Assembly: GCF_041146395.1 (NCBI RefSeq)
Contig: NC_091001.1
Coordinates: 102,260,965-102,324,964 of the forward strand
Source of the DNA: Eulemur rufifrons
Lineage: Eukaryota > Chordata > Mammalia > Primates > Lemuridae
Direction of reading: 5' to 3'
Length of the DNA: 64,000 nt
Shown here: positions 11,961 through 24,350 of the stretch, one piece after another
Layout of the letters: each line of letters starts with the position of its first letter
How positions within the stretch are numbered: the stretch's first letter is position 1
Translations under genes and position numbers: made by a program
The notes under the pieces: generated by a model
Seen by the model: only the letters and a program-made list of their open reading frames with translations
Databases searched by the model: none
What the model was told of the DNA's origin: nothing

Positions 11961-12900
11961 GAAAGTAACACATAACAGGTCTAGAAAAGGCCACAAAGAA
12001 TAGCAAACTAAACTGCGTATATCGCAGTAGATATATGAGTAAAATATGTCAGGCATTCTACTAGGCATTGGAGAAGCAATAACTTGTAGATCATTTCAGT
12101 ACCCTTTACTTTGCAAAGTTAAAAATAAGGTACATTTTTAATCTCTAAACTTTGGAAGCCATTTAAGTAAGGATGATGGAACAGAAAGTTCTACATACTA
12201 AAAGAAACCTTGACTAGTTACAATTTTCTATAACACACATAATTCTCTTAGACGAGAATGAAAAGGTTTCTGAATGGGCAAGCTGCAATCACATATGACA
12301 ACAATAAGGAAAAAGGAGGCAGGTACCGGGAATTATTCTGTTTATATATGTTTGGTTGGTTAACTCACAGGATGAGAACACAGGTTTGCAGCAAAGGAAA
12401 CAAAAGTTACCATGCCCGGTGAACAATTATTTTCATGCAGGGAATCTGTGATAAGTATTTATTTTAGAGAAATTGATTTTCTTTTAAACAAGGGTGTGTG
12501 TTTCAGACTCTTCTCTGAGTGGCACTAGATACCACCCCCATTCACAATCCTATAAAAGACTCCATTCATCCCGAGGCTCTAGGAAAACAGGACCAAATGG
12601 GACAATGTGCATCTTGTTGAGGGCATTAAATCTTACATACACACATGCATGAACACATAAACACACCTAATTTCCACCACCCTTCTTTTTTTATAAGCAT
12701 TCTATTCTAGATTAATGTTCTACTTCAAGTACTTATGTTGCAAAATGAAACAATACACTTCACACCTTCTATAAGTGGAACCAATGAAACTTCTACATAA
12801 AGGGAAGTTAGATGTGACAATGCCAAGATTTTACAAACAAAGACAATAGATCTGAGGCCTATTAAAGGCCTTAAAGTGCTTTTTCAAATGTCCACCCAAA
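11961..12900. other. No feature recognised
   Basis: AT-rich sequence with no gene and no repeat I can name. A short 'acacacatgcatgaacaca' stretch lies near 12640. Confidence 0.4.
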
Positions 12901-12904
12901 CTTT

Positions 12905-13140
12905 TTTAATGGCCTGAGACTTGGATTCAAATAGTCTTGGATTCAATTTTGGATCTGGAAACTACCAGCAGTGTGAGCTTGGGCAACATTTTTACTCTTA
13001 AAGCCTCTTTTCTTTTCTTCACAAAATTGGGCATCCCCCACTCCATCCCATCTCTATAAATCACAAGGTTATTATAAGAGTGAAATAAAATAACATTGGC
13101 AAGGTGGCTATTGGTGTATAGTGTGTGCTGAATAAATATA
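12905..13140 (+). mobile_element. MIR SINE
   Basis: 'agtcttggattcaattttgg', 'ctaccagcagtgtgagcttg', 'ggcaacatttttactcttaa', then 'ttcacaaaattggg' and 'ataagagtgaaataaaataa' reproduce MIR from the tRNA-like head through the core to the 3' part ('gtgtgctgaataaata'). Confidence 0.75.
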
Positions 13141-13165
13141 TGTTCTTTTTCTTTTTCCATTTCTT

Positions 13166-13181
13166 TTTTTTTTTTTTTTAG
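13166..13181. repeat. T-rich low-complexity tract
   Basis: Poly(T) between the MIR and an L1 3' fragment. It lies within a wider T/C-rich zone at about 13145-13250. Confidence 0.7.
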
Positions 13182-13224
13182 GAGCCACCTTTTTATTTTT
13201 CCTTTGTTTTGATCCATTTCTCCT

Positions 13225-13405
13225 CTTTCTTTCTTTTTTTTCAGGTTTTTTTAATTCTTATTTCAGCATATTGTGGGGTATAAAAGTTTAGGTTACGTAT
13301 ATTGCCCTTGCCCTCCCACCCCCACAATCAGAGTTTCAAACATGTCTATCCCCTAGACAGTGCACATCACTGCAATTCAATATCAATCTCATCAAGTAAG
13401 TCTCA
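13225..13405 (-). mobile_element. Young lemur-type LINE-1 3' end, antisense
   Basis: 'tatttcagcatattgtgggg', 'tataaaagtttaggttacg', 'tattgcccttgccctcccac', 'gtctatcccctagac' is the reverse complement of the strepsirrhine L1 3' UTR type also seen at 56850-56990 here. It is strongly 5' truncated, with the T-rich tract on its left acting as the tail. The right boundary is uncertain. Confidence 0.65.
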
Positions 13406-14564
13406 CTAAAAGTGGAGTAGATAATATGTTACTTGGTCTCCAGTGAAGAAACTGATTTTTTACATTGTGTACTTGTTGAGTACTCAATTCTCTAAACTGA
13501 GCTACACTGCTATAGAATCTCCTCCAGATTTTAATCTTCTTCTAAAATGTTATGAATTTGTTCCCTCTCATTGGATAGTCTTTCAGACTGAATAGTCACT
13601 TCAGCCAGGTCTTTGCAAATAGAAGAGTTGACCAGTTTTACAATCTAAGTATTTTCTATCATGATTTGGGGAAAGGACAGAAAAGAAATTTAATTAAGTC
13701 GTCAGCCAAGGCCACCTACCAATCCACCAGGTCATCTAGCCAACCTCAACCTGCATCAAGTATTCGGACAAACCCCCACTCTCAACACTCGATGCCACAA
13801 GAGATCAGCCCTCTCCTATCTCTGCCCTCATTACACCTCCTGGAGATCTCCACCCAGCCCACCTGACCTCTTAAAGGGAAATATGGAGTCGTTCATATAT
13901 TTTTTCCATTATTTATTTCTCACCATGTCCCACAGAGAGACTCCAAAAAAGAGGAAACAGCTTCCTACAGGTTACAGCTTCCAACTTCAAGAAACACATT
14001 TAAATAAATATACATTTCCATTTCCATCTCTCTGTCTCATCAAAGAATAGTTAAGATGACAGGTATCTAATTCTTCTAAGAAAAGAAAGTTGGCACAGCA
14101 CTTTATGATACATTTTGTAAACATAATATTGTCCTAATATTAAGAACTGTACATAATTAAAATTATTTTCATAAAATTAATTTTATGGAAAAAGGGAAAT
14201 TGGAAAAAATGAGAAAGAAAATTCTACTCTTCTTCTTGTTAGCTTTTCCTTTATACATTTACACAATTAGGATAAAAATATTCAGTCTCCAAAACACAGT
14301 TTGGTTTTTAAATAAATGATAGTCAAATTAACTTTGCAAATCATTGAACTCAAGAAAAAAACTAAACTTTCCTATAGGCTTGAGGTTGAAACACAGCTAT
14401 GAATTTTAGACAAATCCACACCCTCTTTTATCATATTTCTGGTCAATAGAAAGCAAGAATATCAAACTTCAGTTTTTGCCAGCCCAGGAAAATAGTCACA
14501 AACTAGAACCATTTATCAGGTGAGTTTTCCTGATGTGACAAAAACAACAAGGAGTCTATTAAAA
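13406..14564. other. No gene recognised
   Basis: About 1.15 kb. A 66-codon frame at 13666-13866 is S/T/P/Q-rich through base composition only. The right half is very AT-rich. No named repeat. Confidence 0.4.
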
Positions 14565-14810
14565 AATAAAATGCATCAGCACCTACTATGTGCTATGCAC
14601 TGTACTAAACAATGAAATGTCTGGCTATCAATTATTTTGATAATGGGAAAATACATACAGATGCAATCATTTGTCATATTTAAAGCACTTCAGAGTTTAC
14701 AAGGGACTTTCACAACCCGCTAGTTCATTTCAAAGACTCTATAACAATTATTATGAAACCCATCTCGATTTTGTTGATTCTAAAGATAAAAGATATTCCC
14801 AGATGTGCCC
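14565..14810 (-). mobile_element. Possible MIR3/L2-type fragment, antisense
   Basis: 'cagcacctactatgtgctat' and 'gcactgtactaaacaatg' resemble the antisense 3' end shared by MIR and L2 ('gagcacctactatgtgccaggcactg'). 'aaagcacttcagagtttac' and 'atgaaacccatctc' further right suggest a decayed core. The assignment is weak. Confidence 0.4.
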
Positions 14811-16590
14811 TACACAGAGCTTTCCAATGCTCATTTTAAAGTTCTGGAGTGTCTTAGGAAGAAAACTATAAGCAATGTGTAAAAACATGATCAGAAAAAG
14901 TTATTCTTCTTAATAGTTCTATCTGATAATGACAAGAAAGGGTTAAGTGAAAACCAGCAAAACCAAATCACTAATCCAGGTACAAGAGGCACTTGAACCA
15001 TACTTTTAAATTATGGTAACAATGTTTTTCCTCCATGCTTAAATCAATAGGTACATATGCTTCCAGGCTTTTAAAAGGATATGAATTGAATGCATAAGGG
15101 TGTCCAAGATAATTTGACCTCAGCACATTGAAAAAGAAAATTAGCTCAAATGGATACCATGTTTGGTTTCAGCCCTCAAACAGGCACGTGCTACACTCAG
15201 TGGGAATTGCGTGGGTGTGAGTGAGGGGAGAATTGGCCTGGAATAGTTAGAAAGACTTCTATAAACTTGACCAAAGTATTTCATTAAATGTTTGGTTTCT
15301 ACTAACAACTACAGATGGCCAGAAAAAGCTTCTATTTTTATTTTGCTGAATAGATAGGTGTCAAATAGAATATCTTTCATGGTTTATTGAGAGTGTTCTC
15401 ATTTTTTTAGTAAGTTGGTTCAACCAGCAGCAAATATTATTTAAAAAATAAGCAGTAAATAAATCATATATTGATTATTTACAAAAAAAATTACCTTTGC
15501 TATCTTTTATTTTTGCACATATAGTTTTGACTATTAACTAGATACTTAAGTGATTTATTTTCTTTGGTAATGAGCCAGGCAGAAATATTTAAATTCTACT
15601 CTTGGAAGTAAGAATTATCTAATCATTCACAAGTTCTTATAATAAAACATTTATCATGAGCCATTAATCCATTAGGACTTATTTTCCATCCCATCCTTTC
15701 ACTAGCACCTTGCTTTGAACATAGTCAAGTTTGGCTGAAAGTTTTCCTTTTATCATATATCATAGTTACAGGATGGGATGCACCAAAGCTGGATTCCAAA
15801 AACCCTGCACTCTGCTTGAACTTGGCACATAGAAACTCAACTAGTGATTCCAGAGCTGAGATGCATACAGGCTCAGGGCCTGGGATCGTGCTTGGATCAT
15901 GGAGTACCAGAACTTTAGGGTTAGGACACAGCAGGGAAAAAAATATCAAGGTTCAACAGTATCTCACAGAAATTTAGAAGTAGTTTTTAAATTCACCAGG
16001 TACCATTCTGGTGGTCTTAAGTGCAGGGCTAAGCCCAATGTTCCTGCATACACTCCTCCCATCCACAATTCCCACCCAAGCCCCTCCATCCTCTACTTTG
16101 TTCTGTGAAGAGTTGATAGCCTTCTCTTAAAATACCTACCTGACATCAAATGAAGCCCCTTAAATGTTTCTTGGGCCTAAACAATACCAACATGTGTCTG
16201 CACTTTCCTGTTTAATAGCAAACTACACTTACTCAGAAATTACTTATACTGAAAGAACATAACATAAATAGATATCTGCATCATATCTGGCTTTTGATGG
16301 CTGAAAATCGTAGTCAGTATTTCACTAAAAGAGGCAAGGAGGAAGTAAAAGATGATTACACTAAAAGTAGAGTTTTGTTTTCTAAGCAAATCCTCTGTCA
16401 TTTAACAAAATTATTACTATTCTGTCTGTCTCACAGTAATGTTACAAAATTTAACCTGGTGTTTAAAAAAACATTGTGTACATTACAAAACAGCAGGAAG
16501 ATATGCCATCATTTTAATAATCTATGGTAATAATCTTAAAGTTATAACTTATTAGGTACCATATACTCTAATAATGGAGTATATAGGTGT
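14811..16590. other. No feature recognised
   Basis: About 1.8 kb of AT-rich sequence. Overlapping short frames at 15725-16108 on both strands show no domain and no splice context. Confidence 0.4.
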
Positions 16591-16594
16591 AATA

Positions 16595-16725
16595 TAAACC
16601 GAAAAGTGTGTACCATCGCAATTTTACAGATAAGGAAACTGAAGTACACAGAGATCAAGTGATTTGACCAGAGCCACACAGTTACCAAATGGCAAAAGAT
16701 GAAATTTATGCTGAAATCTGCTGGC
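16595..16725 (-). mobile_element. MIR SINE, antisense
   Basis: 'ttttacagataaggaaactg', 'gatcaagtgatttgaccaga' and 'gccacacagttaccaaatgg' are the reverse complement of the MIR core and tRNA-like part. Confidence 0.85.
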
Positions 16726-16928
16726 AAAAGAGTCCTTCTTTCTTGGGTCTACACCAATGTGATGCTATTCTAAAGCTCAAATTCTCATAGAGGTTAATGG
16801 ACCCATCTTCAGGGATACACTAACCAAGTATTATAACAGAGAAGAAACCAAGTAAAGTGAGCAATTGCAGAAGCACAGAGGAAAATAAAACAAAACAAAG
16901 TATCTCTATCTCTGTCTGTATCTATGTG

Positions 16929-17428
16929 CAGTTGACCTTTAAATGGCACAGTTTGAACTGTGCAGGTCCACTTATAAGCAGATGTTTTTCAATAAAAGTT
17001 ACACCAACTGTGCCTGCCTCTCCTATCTCCCCTTCCACCTCCTCTACCTCTTCTGCCTCTGCCACCCCTGAGACAACAAGACCCACCCCTCCTCTTCCTC
17101 CTCCTCCTCAGCCTACTCAATGTGAAGACGATGAGAATGAAGACCTTTATGATGACTCACTTCCACTTAATGAATAGTAAATCTATTTTCTCTTCCTTAT
17201 GATTTTCTTAATAACATTTTTTTTCTAGATGACTTTATTGTGAGAATACATTATAAAATACATATAACATAGAAATAAATGTTAATTGACTGTTTAAGTT
17301 ACCTGTAAGGCTTCCGTCAACAGTAGGCTATAAGTAGTTAAAATTTAGAAGAGTCAAAAACTATATCTGAATTTTCGACTATGCAAGGGGTCAGCACCCC
17401 AACCCTCGAGAAGTTTAAGGGTCAACTG
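16929..17428 (+). mobile_element. Tigger (pogo-class) transposon derivative with retained transposase tail
   Basis: The ends form inverted repeats: the left starts cagttgacctttaaa, and the right, reverse-complemented, starts cagttgacccttaaa. The right flank begins TA, as for TA-targeting pogo elements; the left flank is TG, so the duplication has decayed. Inside, a plus-strand frame ends at 17177 with a Pro/Ser/Thr-rich stretch (about residues 52-88) and an acidic tail (CEDDENEDLYDDSLPLNE). That is the style of a Tigger transposase C-terminus. The DDE catalytic core is absent, so this is an internally deleted, non-autonomous copy. 'aaggcttccgtcaacag' and 'taggctataagtagtta' are further family marks. 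Subfamily not assigned. Confidence 0.8.
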
Positions 17429-17574
17429 TACACCCAAGTGCCTTTTCCTTAAGGAGGATGAACATTTGAGAAACTGTCATATATGTTAATTAGAACAAGC
17501 CAGAAGATGCCTTCAATAACATCATATTTCCTTGATTCTTTTCAATTTAGAAGATGTACTTTAATCTTGGTTTC

Positions 17575-17665
17575 TTTTTTAAAATTATAATTGCATATAT
17601 TTATGGAATACAATATGATGTTATGATATATGTATACAGCATTGTGTACTTCAAAATTGTTTGTT
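17575..17665 (-). mobile_element. Short LINE-1 3' UTR fragment, antisense
   Basis: 'aattgcatatatttatgg', 'aatacaatatgatgttatga' and 'tatgtatacagcattgtg' match the antisense L1 terminal 3' UTR. Only the last ~90 bp is present, so it is heavily 5' truncated. Confidence 0.6.
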
Positions 17666-18545
17666 GTTTTCAAAACTGAACACAGTTTACGGCAGATTGT
17701 CAAAAACAACTTATCAGCAGTTACCCAGAGTGGTGATTATGAGACAGGTTTCATTGTTTCCTGACCTGTGAATACAGGTCATCCAGAAGGTATCTGTTCA
17801 TCAACAGTCATCTCTGGTTAGTGATTTTCAATGATACCATCACAAACAATCATATTTAAGCTTAGATTTATAATACCAATTGTTGCTTTAAATGTTTCAA
17901 GAGTGTACCATGAAGCAACACTGAAAAACAGTGGATTTTCATTTATTTAAGCAGATTGCTTGTCACATGCCAGTTAATTCAATGAATGTTAGTAAAATTC
18001 TGGATTTCTCAAAAGTAATCAAGATGTTTCAAGCTAGAAAGATAATGAGATAACATACTGTCTTTCAAGTATCAGAAATATGTCAGAAAGATTCTGGCTT
18101 CTTTCAAAAGAGTTTACTGGACTTCCCATGCGGGGTAATTCAATCAATAAATAAAGAAAAAAAGGTAACTTGGTCTTCTATGACAAACTTCAAATTTTAC
18201 TGTCAGTAGTAAAAGTGCTATGTCAAGATAGCAAGCAGAAGTTAAGAAAGGATAGTGTCACCATGGTATTCTCTGTAATTCTTAATGGCCAAAATTCGTT
18301 CAGAAAAAACTTGAGACTGTATATGTGCAGGATTTACCTCAAATACCAATGTTGAACCTAAAGACGAAATCAATATGTACTATGTGGATTAATGCCTGTT
18401 AGTGGTGATTGTTAAAGAAATAATAAAAATAGCATATTTAAGCCATCCCCCCCAAAAAAAGGTTATCATTAAATCTGTCGATCAACTTATCGTTTTTTTG
18501 CTATCTTAGATTTGATGATTTATGTCAAAACTATAAAAATGAATA
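17666..18545. other. No feature recognised
   Basis: About 880 bp without a gene or named repeat. It contains the short frame 18170-18355, with no features. Confidence 0.4.
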
Positions 18546-18547
18546 AT

Positions 18548-18775
18548 TATTGAGTACATACCGGGCACCATTGTTTTAAGCTTTTTAACTTTTATTATCT
18601 CCTTTAAGCCTCACAACACAACTATATGATAGGTATCTTATTTCCGTTTTATAGGAAACAAAACTGAGATTCAGATGGAGATGAAATCCATTTTCCCCAC
18701 CCAGCTGATAAGTGATTAAGCTAGAATGCCAACTCAGGCTCTCTGATGACTGGGCCATTTCTCAATGATCACACT
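18548..18775 (-). mobile_element. MIR SINE, antisense
   Basis: 'attgagtacataccgggcac', 'cctttaagcctcacaacac', 'gaaacaaaactgagattcag' and 'ctgataagtgattaagctag' follow the antisense MIR order over nearly its full length. Confidence 0.8.
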
Positions 18776-18969
18776 ACACGAATGAACCTGTTACTGGAAA
18801 AGCATGTTTATCATCTGTTTAAAGAACTTTCAAAACTAAGGAAACACCAGCCCCTTTATTGGCCATGAATGATCCTTAAAACACTGAAAAGACTGGACTT
18901 TGGTGAGCTTTTTTTATTTCCAAATATTACTATTTGCCCTACTTTGGATTAAACCACTCTCTACATATC

Positions 18970-19357
18970 TTGTATTAAGTGTCCATCAATGCATGAGTGG
19001 ATTAATAAAATGTGGTATATGTATATCATGGAGCACTACTCAGTCATAAAAAAAAAAATGGGTAACTAATATCTTTTGTAACAGCCTGGATGGAACTGGA
19101 GACCATTCTTCTAAGTGAAGCATCACAAGAATGGAAAACAAACACCATATGTACTCACTATTAAATTGAAACTAATCAATCAACACTCATGTGCACATAT
19201 GGAAATCAAGCAGGTGAGGGAGGGAGGAGGGGATGGGTACACCTAATAGGTACAATGCACACTATCTGAGTGATGGACACACTCATAACTGGGCAAAAGC
19301 AATTAATGTAACCAAAACATTTGTATTCTCATGATATTCTGAAATTAAAAAAAAAAA
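18970..19357 (+). mobile_element. LINE-1 3' end, sense, with poly(A)
   Basis: 'gtgtccatcaatgcatgagt', 'aaaatgtggtatatgtatat', 'ggagcactactcagtcat', 'ctggatggaactggagacca', 'atgtactcactattaaat' is the sense strand of the ORF2 C-terminus and 3' UTR. It ends in 'ctgaaattaaaaaaaaaaag'. It has the strepsirrhine-type 3' UTR ('gggtacacctaataggtac', 'atgtaaccaaaacatttgt') and is 5' truncated, about 390 bp long. Confidence 0.85.
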
Positions 19358-21190
19358 GAGATAAGGAAAAATAAACAAATTTTTTTAAAAGAGAACATAC
19401 AGCCTTCCCGTATATTTTCCCAGACACTCTAAGAGAGATTTTTGCTGAATGAAATGTGATATACCCAAAGAAGCATCTCATGCCTTTTGACAGGGGCTTC
19501 TTAGGCACATGGGTTATGTCACTTTTGTTATCTATAACTCTTCTCTCCCACAAGTCTTGATAATATAAAGTAGACAATAAAACAATTAAAGTAGAACTAT
19601 TTTTCAACTACCTCTCATCAGCAGCAGGTCCTTCACTCATAACTTGGCCAGACTATGCCATCTCACACTCCAATCTCAGCTTATCTATAAAGCAGAGAGA
19701 GCCACACTTTGATCCCCTCACTTACTTTAATTCATTGGTCAATTTAATGATATCAAAACCAGACATGTCCATATGTCTCCATTCCCTGACACATTGCAGA
19801 TGTTTGTGCTTCTGGCTTTTGAGGCAAAGTGGCAATACAAAAAGCCCCAATTCCTTCCTACCCATAATAAGCTATCTCTGCACATGACACATGTCATACA
19901 CTTCTTCACCCACCCCGCATAAGCACTTACACATACACACATACATACACCACATCCTCTGTGTGTGTATGATCCCACGCCACCCTTTCCCTATGGAGAG
20001 ATGAAATTGGTTGTGGTTACAGCTTTTGTCTTTGCTATTTATCTTAGGTTCTCTTGCCTGACTTCTTCACCAGGGATCAAAAGTTTTAAATAAATATGTG
20101 GTATGAATTAAGCCTACACTGCCTAAGTCTATGTCACCTAGCTAAAGATCCTACATGCCAGACTTTGTAGACATTCCATTCATTCAGCAAATATTTTTGA
20201 AGCACTCCTGGGTTCAAGACCCAGTTTAACTATCAACAACAAAAAGGATGCAAAAGAAGAAAAAAATCAACATGCTAATTCCACTCAGCACGATAGTAGT
20301 CTGCTGACTCCTGACAGCTTCAGTTTTTTTGACCCACAGAAACAGAGGAGAAAAGCCAGAGGGAATGCTAGGTGCAGCAATTTTACTCTTTTTAAGCCTA
20401 TTATTTCCTAAACCCATACTTACTTTTATAGGCATTCTTCTTTTCTATAAACATAAAAAACACAGTTGTTAAATTGCAGTTCCTTGTCAACACTCTAAAC
20501 GCCAGTGCAAACTATGTGGATTCCTTATCTTTCTGAAATCTGTCACGTATTTAGGAGGGTCCAATCCATATCCTGTGGATCTGAACTTTTTAAGGCCAAG
20601 TGCTTGTATTCTACTTATCAATTATTGATATGTAGTAACACATTAATATGTTATTTATGAGTTTCCTTTACCTTCATTTAAAAAAAGTTCCTAAAATATT
20701 GTTGTGTGTATTGACAAATGAATTCATTCCAATCAGTACATTAAAATTCCATCTGGCTTTAGATGCTTAGGAGTGACAATTAATAAAGAAATATTCCTCA
20801 CATTTTGATTTTATTAAATTAATTTACATTACTATATTCCAAGGAGTCCAGGGCTTGGTTGTCTCAATGCTGAGGTGACCCCAGGCTTAATGAGCGTCCG
20901 TGTCTGCATGTGTATTGGAGCAGATGGGGGATAGGAAGTGTGGTGCAGGGACTTGTCTTCTGATCTCCCAGAATGAGAGTCTGGGAGTCGACAGCACAGA
21001 CTGCTCCTTTCTTCGGGGAGGTGCTTCAGAGCCCTGCAAGATCATCCCAAGTAGCCTTGGAAACTTCCCTCTGAATCTCTATGTCCAGACTCCTTCGAGC
21101 CCTGTGGAGAGCCACCCTCCACCCTGTCAGAATCTCAGACAAGAGAATAGTATGTTTCTGTCTATGTTCTACGGAAGATAGCACAGTGTC
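19358..21190. other. No gene recognised
   Basis: About 1.8 kb. A small 'cattcattcagcaaatatt' piece at 20175-20200 resembles an antisense L2 end. The frame 20900-21181 (plus) is Cys/Ser-rich without a recognisable domain. Confidence 0.4.
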
Positions 21191-21466
21191 AGAAAGGAAA
21201 GGAGAGGAGAAGAGAGGAGAGGAGAGGAGAGGAGAGGAGAGGAGAGGAGAGGAAGGGAGGGGAGGGGAGGGGAGGGGAGGGGGGAAAAGAGGAGAGGAGA
21301 GGAGAGGAGAGGAGAGGAGAGGGGAGGAGAGGAAGGGAGGGGAGGGGAGGGGAGGGGGGAAAAGAGGAGAGGAGAGGAGAGGAGAGGAGAGGAGAGGAGA
21401 GGAGAGGAGAGGAGGAGGGAAAGAGGGAGGAAAGGAAGGAAAGAGGGAAGGAAGGAAGGAAGGAAA
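21191..21466. repeat. 276-nt uninterrupted purine tract, (GGAGA)n/(GGGGA)n compound repeat
   Basis: Every base on the plus strand from 21191 to 21466 is A or G. GGAGA arrays alternate with two GGGGA-rich blocks (21255-21284 and 21335-21359). A block of roughly 75-80 bp, consisting of GGAGA array, 'ggaagggagg', GGGGA array and 'aaaagagg', occurs twice. The right end grades into GGAA units. The long open frames here on both strands come only from the repeat. Confidence 0.97.
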
Positions 21467-21649
21467 TAAAACAAGCCAGCAAAAAGAAAACTGTAACATT
21501 AAGTCATCAGTCAAGCAATACCTGAAGCCTTAGAAACATATCCAGATGCCTAAACTGATAAAGCTCCAAAAATATACAGAAAAGAAAAGTTACTCACAGA
21601 ATGTGCTCTTGGACATTAAAGTCTAGTGGCATATATACATGAGAAACAT

Positions 21650-21805
21650 TGCAAGTATAATAAGTGTTGCCAAAGGGAAGATAAAAAATGGGGGAACTGA
21701 GGTCCTGGAGTGGTCTCACTCCATGGAGCATTTTGGTGGCAGAACCAGGAGCAGACCCCAGGACTCCAGCCCTGCAGTCCACTGCTCCGTCCATCATGCC
21801 TACCT
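21650..21805 (-). mobile_element. Possible MIR SINE, antisense
   Basis: 'gtggcagaaccaggagcaga', 'ccccaggactccagccctgc', 'agtccactgctccgtccat' resembles the reverse complement of the MIR tRNA-like head. The 3' half is poorly preserved. Confidence 0.5.
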
Positions 21806-22129
21806 CACCTTTGTGCTGACTGTTGTGTTGTGTTGTGTAAGAGGCAAACCCAACATGAACCCAAACGTTAGGACCCACATTCATTATTGGTTTGCTGACC
21901 CTAACCCAAAGCCTTGATTTCTTCCTAGAATTTCACCTTAAAATTCTATTTTCACCACTTAGCAGACAAATCATAGGATTTGCAAGTCCTGAATGTATAC
22001 TGGTGATAGAATATTTTCTACTTCTAAACTAATATTCTTAAATATTCTATATTTCACTTTTTTAAAAAAGATACACAAGCTCTGCATTGCATTTTTTTCT
22101 TTTATTTTTCTACTTGTGAATTTGCACCA

Positions 22130-22585
22130 CAGCATTCCAATCCTGCCAGAATTGATGACTCAAATGTCCCCTCTGTGTATGCACTATCCTTTGCAGGTCG
22201 TAGCCAGTGAGCCACTCTTTGAAGCCGCTTCCTGCTTCCTCCACCTCATATGTGCTTTCAAGACTCTGTGCTCTGCCTGGGCTACTCTTGTTGCCTGCAT
22301 TGCCTTACCTGCCTTTGTTCCTAGAGAATAGCTACTCAATTTTCAAGACTTAGCACATATGTCACCTCTAAACTTCTCATCACACTGCTTTTTAGCCTCA
22401 TTCTTCCAGACCTGGACTTCTACAATAGCAATGACAAAAATTGTATTTACTTGTTTGTGTATACGTTTGTTTCTCACAAGAGACTATGAGCTCCTGAAGG
22501 GCAAGATAGATATTCAATTTACTTGCCTGTACTCAGAGCTGATCATAATAAACTTTGCCTGCTCAATAAATAATAAATAAATGCT
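22130..22585 (+). mobile_element. LINE-2 3' end
   Basis: 'gactcaaatgtcccctctg', 'cttcctgcttcctccacc', 'tttcaagacttagcacatat', 'gtcacctctaaacttctcat', 'actatgagctcctgaagggc', 'gcctgctcaataaataataa' follow the L2 sense 3' region to its terminus. Confidence 0.8.
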
Positions 22586-24230
22586 GCTGGATAAGTAAAC
22601 GATTGACCCAGGCTTTACTGTTTTTACAGCAGAATTACTGTATTTCCAAAAGCCAAGCCTAACATAGAAATGTCTTATTGGCTGCAAGCAAGTAAGCACG
22701 AAAGAAATTAAACAAAATTTTAGCCTGTCCAAACCCAATTCCATCCAGCTAACAGCATTAGATCTCTGTAAGATATCCCAGAAAGTATGTAAAGCAGCAA
22801 ACCCAAAGGAAATTTTAAAAGATTAACAACAATCTCCTTCAAGTCTGGGAGAAGAGAGCAAATGTGAGCATACTGACTTCCCTGGGTAACAACTATTTCT
22901 AAACAAACAGATTTGGAAGGCAGAGGAAGAGGGAAAAAGAGTAATAAGTGGCCCTATAGTATATACATAGATGCCCGAAATATATGCACAGTTTTCTTAC
23001 TATCATGATGCCATATTCATTGGAAGTTTTGGAATGTTTCATATTTTTATCATTGATCTCTCAGGCAGCTTCTTTTCCTTTTAAGAAGCAACACAATGCA
23101 AGAATGTTTGCGTCATTCTCATTCTTTTTCTCCCTTCTTAAAAATTAAAATACCTGAATATTTGAATCTCTATAAATAGAGGAAAAAAAATAGAGCTCTT
23201 TCTTGGGGTTGAGTTAATCTTGCCCCACGATAAGATGTTAAAAGAAAGGTGATAATAGTCTCAGCTGATGACTTTGTTTATAGCTCTTCTGTTTCTAGAA
23301 AAAGACCACCTGCTTTCTTCTTATATCAACACACAGATGAAGCCTAGTGAGGAGAGGCTCATGACCTGGAGTTGCAAATCTTTATACTGTTACTAGCATT
23401 TTTTTCAGGCTAAGCAGTGTGCTAAAGTCTTTATTTGACTTGTTCAAAAATCCTAGAATAAGAGCTATGATGAAATCTTTCAAAAAACACATTTTTTGCA
23501 TAGCATATAAAGCCTTTAATAATCCTTTCTTCCTTCCAAAATTAAAAGTATGTAAATCCTTGAACGTAGTGGTAGACCTGTCCAGGAAGTGGAAGGCGTC
23601 CTCCGCTTAGATACAGAGGTCCTCAAATTGAGAGGCCGAGGCTGGTCACATTGTTTGACATGAGGGTTAGTTTTCAGATAGTGAAATTTCAGTTGCCAGG
23701 TGCCAGAGGCAATTTATCAGACGCTCATAAAATAAAGATCAAAAAGCCCATCTGTCTCCCAGTGCATCTGGGATCTAGGAAGGAACACTCACAGCCCTCC
23801 ATCCTTTAAACAGCTCTCACTTAAAGAGCTGGATGTTTATAATAACAAGAAAAGGAGAAAGGGGTCAGGTCAAATTCTGCCGAATAGCAGGTGTTGTTGT
23901 AAGTTTTGTGTTCTCTTTTTTTAAGACATAATCTAAAAGAACATTGAGCTCTTGCAGTGGATGCCCTCCATATGCATTTTCATAACATATGTCAACAGAA
24001 AATGGGACCTAAAAAACAGGGGGAAAAAAAGTATTTGACTATTTAAAAAAAAAGTTTGAAAAGTTTTTCCAGGAAATATTCAATATAGTAAATTAACAAA
24101 ATAAAATAAAAAATTTTAACAATGTTACATAGGACTGTAAAACGGTGTGATCCAAGACTTATAATACACTTGCAACATAACAGTTTGGGGTGATAATAAT
24201 TCATAACTAATGATAATACTTGTATGTATG
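22586..24230. other. No feature recognised
   Basis: About 1.6 kb of AT-rich sequence with no exon or named repeat visible. Confidence 0.4.
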
Positions 24231-24234
24231 TAAG

Positions 24235-24350
24235 GTTTTTTCCTTGATTATTCTCTTGAGGAACAAAGAGATGGGGAGACTTGCCTGAGGTCACGGACCT
24301 ATCAGTGATAGAAACACTTCGGACCTAAGTCTTGGGTCTCCAAGTCCTGT
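24235..24350 (-). mobile_element. MIR SINE fragment, antisense
   Basis: 'gagacttgcctgaggtcacg' and 'gacctaagtcttgggtctcc' are the reverse complement of MIR sequence next to the core. It is short. Confidence 0.5.

Noticed and set aside
21026..21533. Long open frames on both strands (up to 162 codons) over the purine tract
   Set aside because: They consist of repeated R/G/E or S/P/L/F residues dictated by the GGAGA repeat; not a gene.
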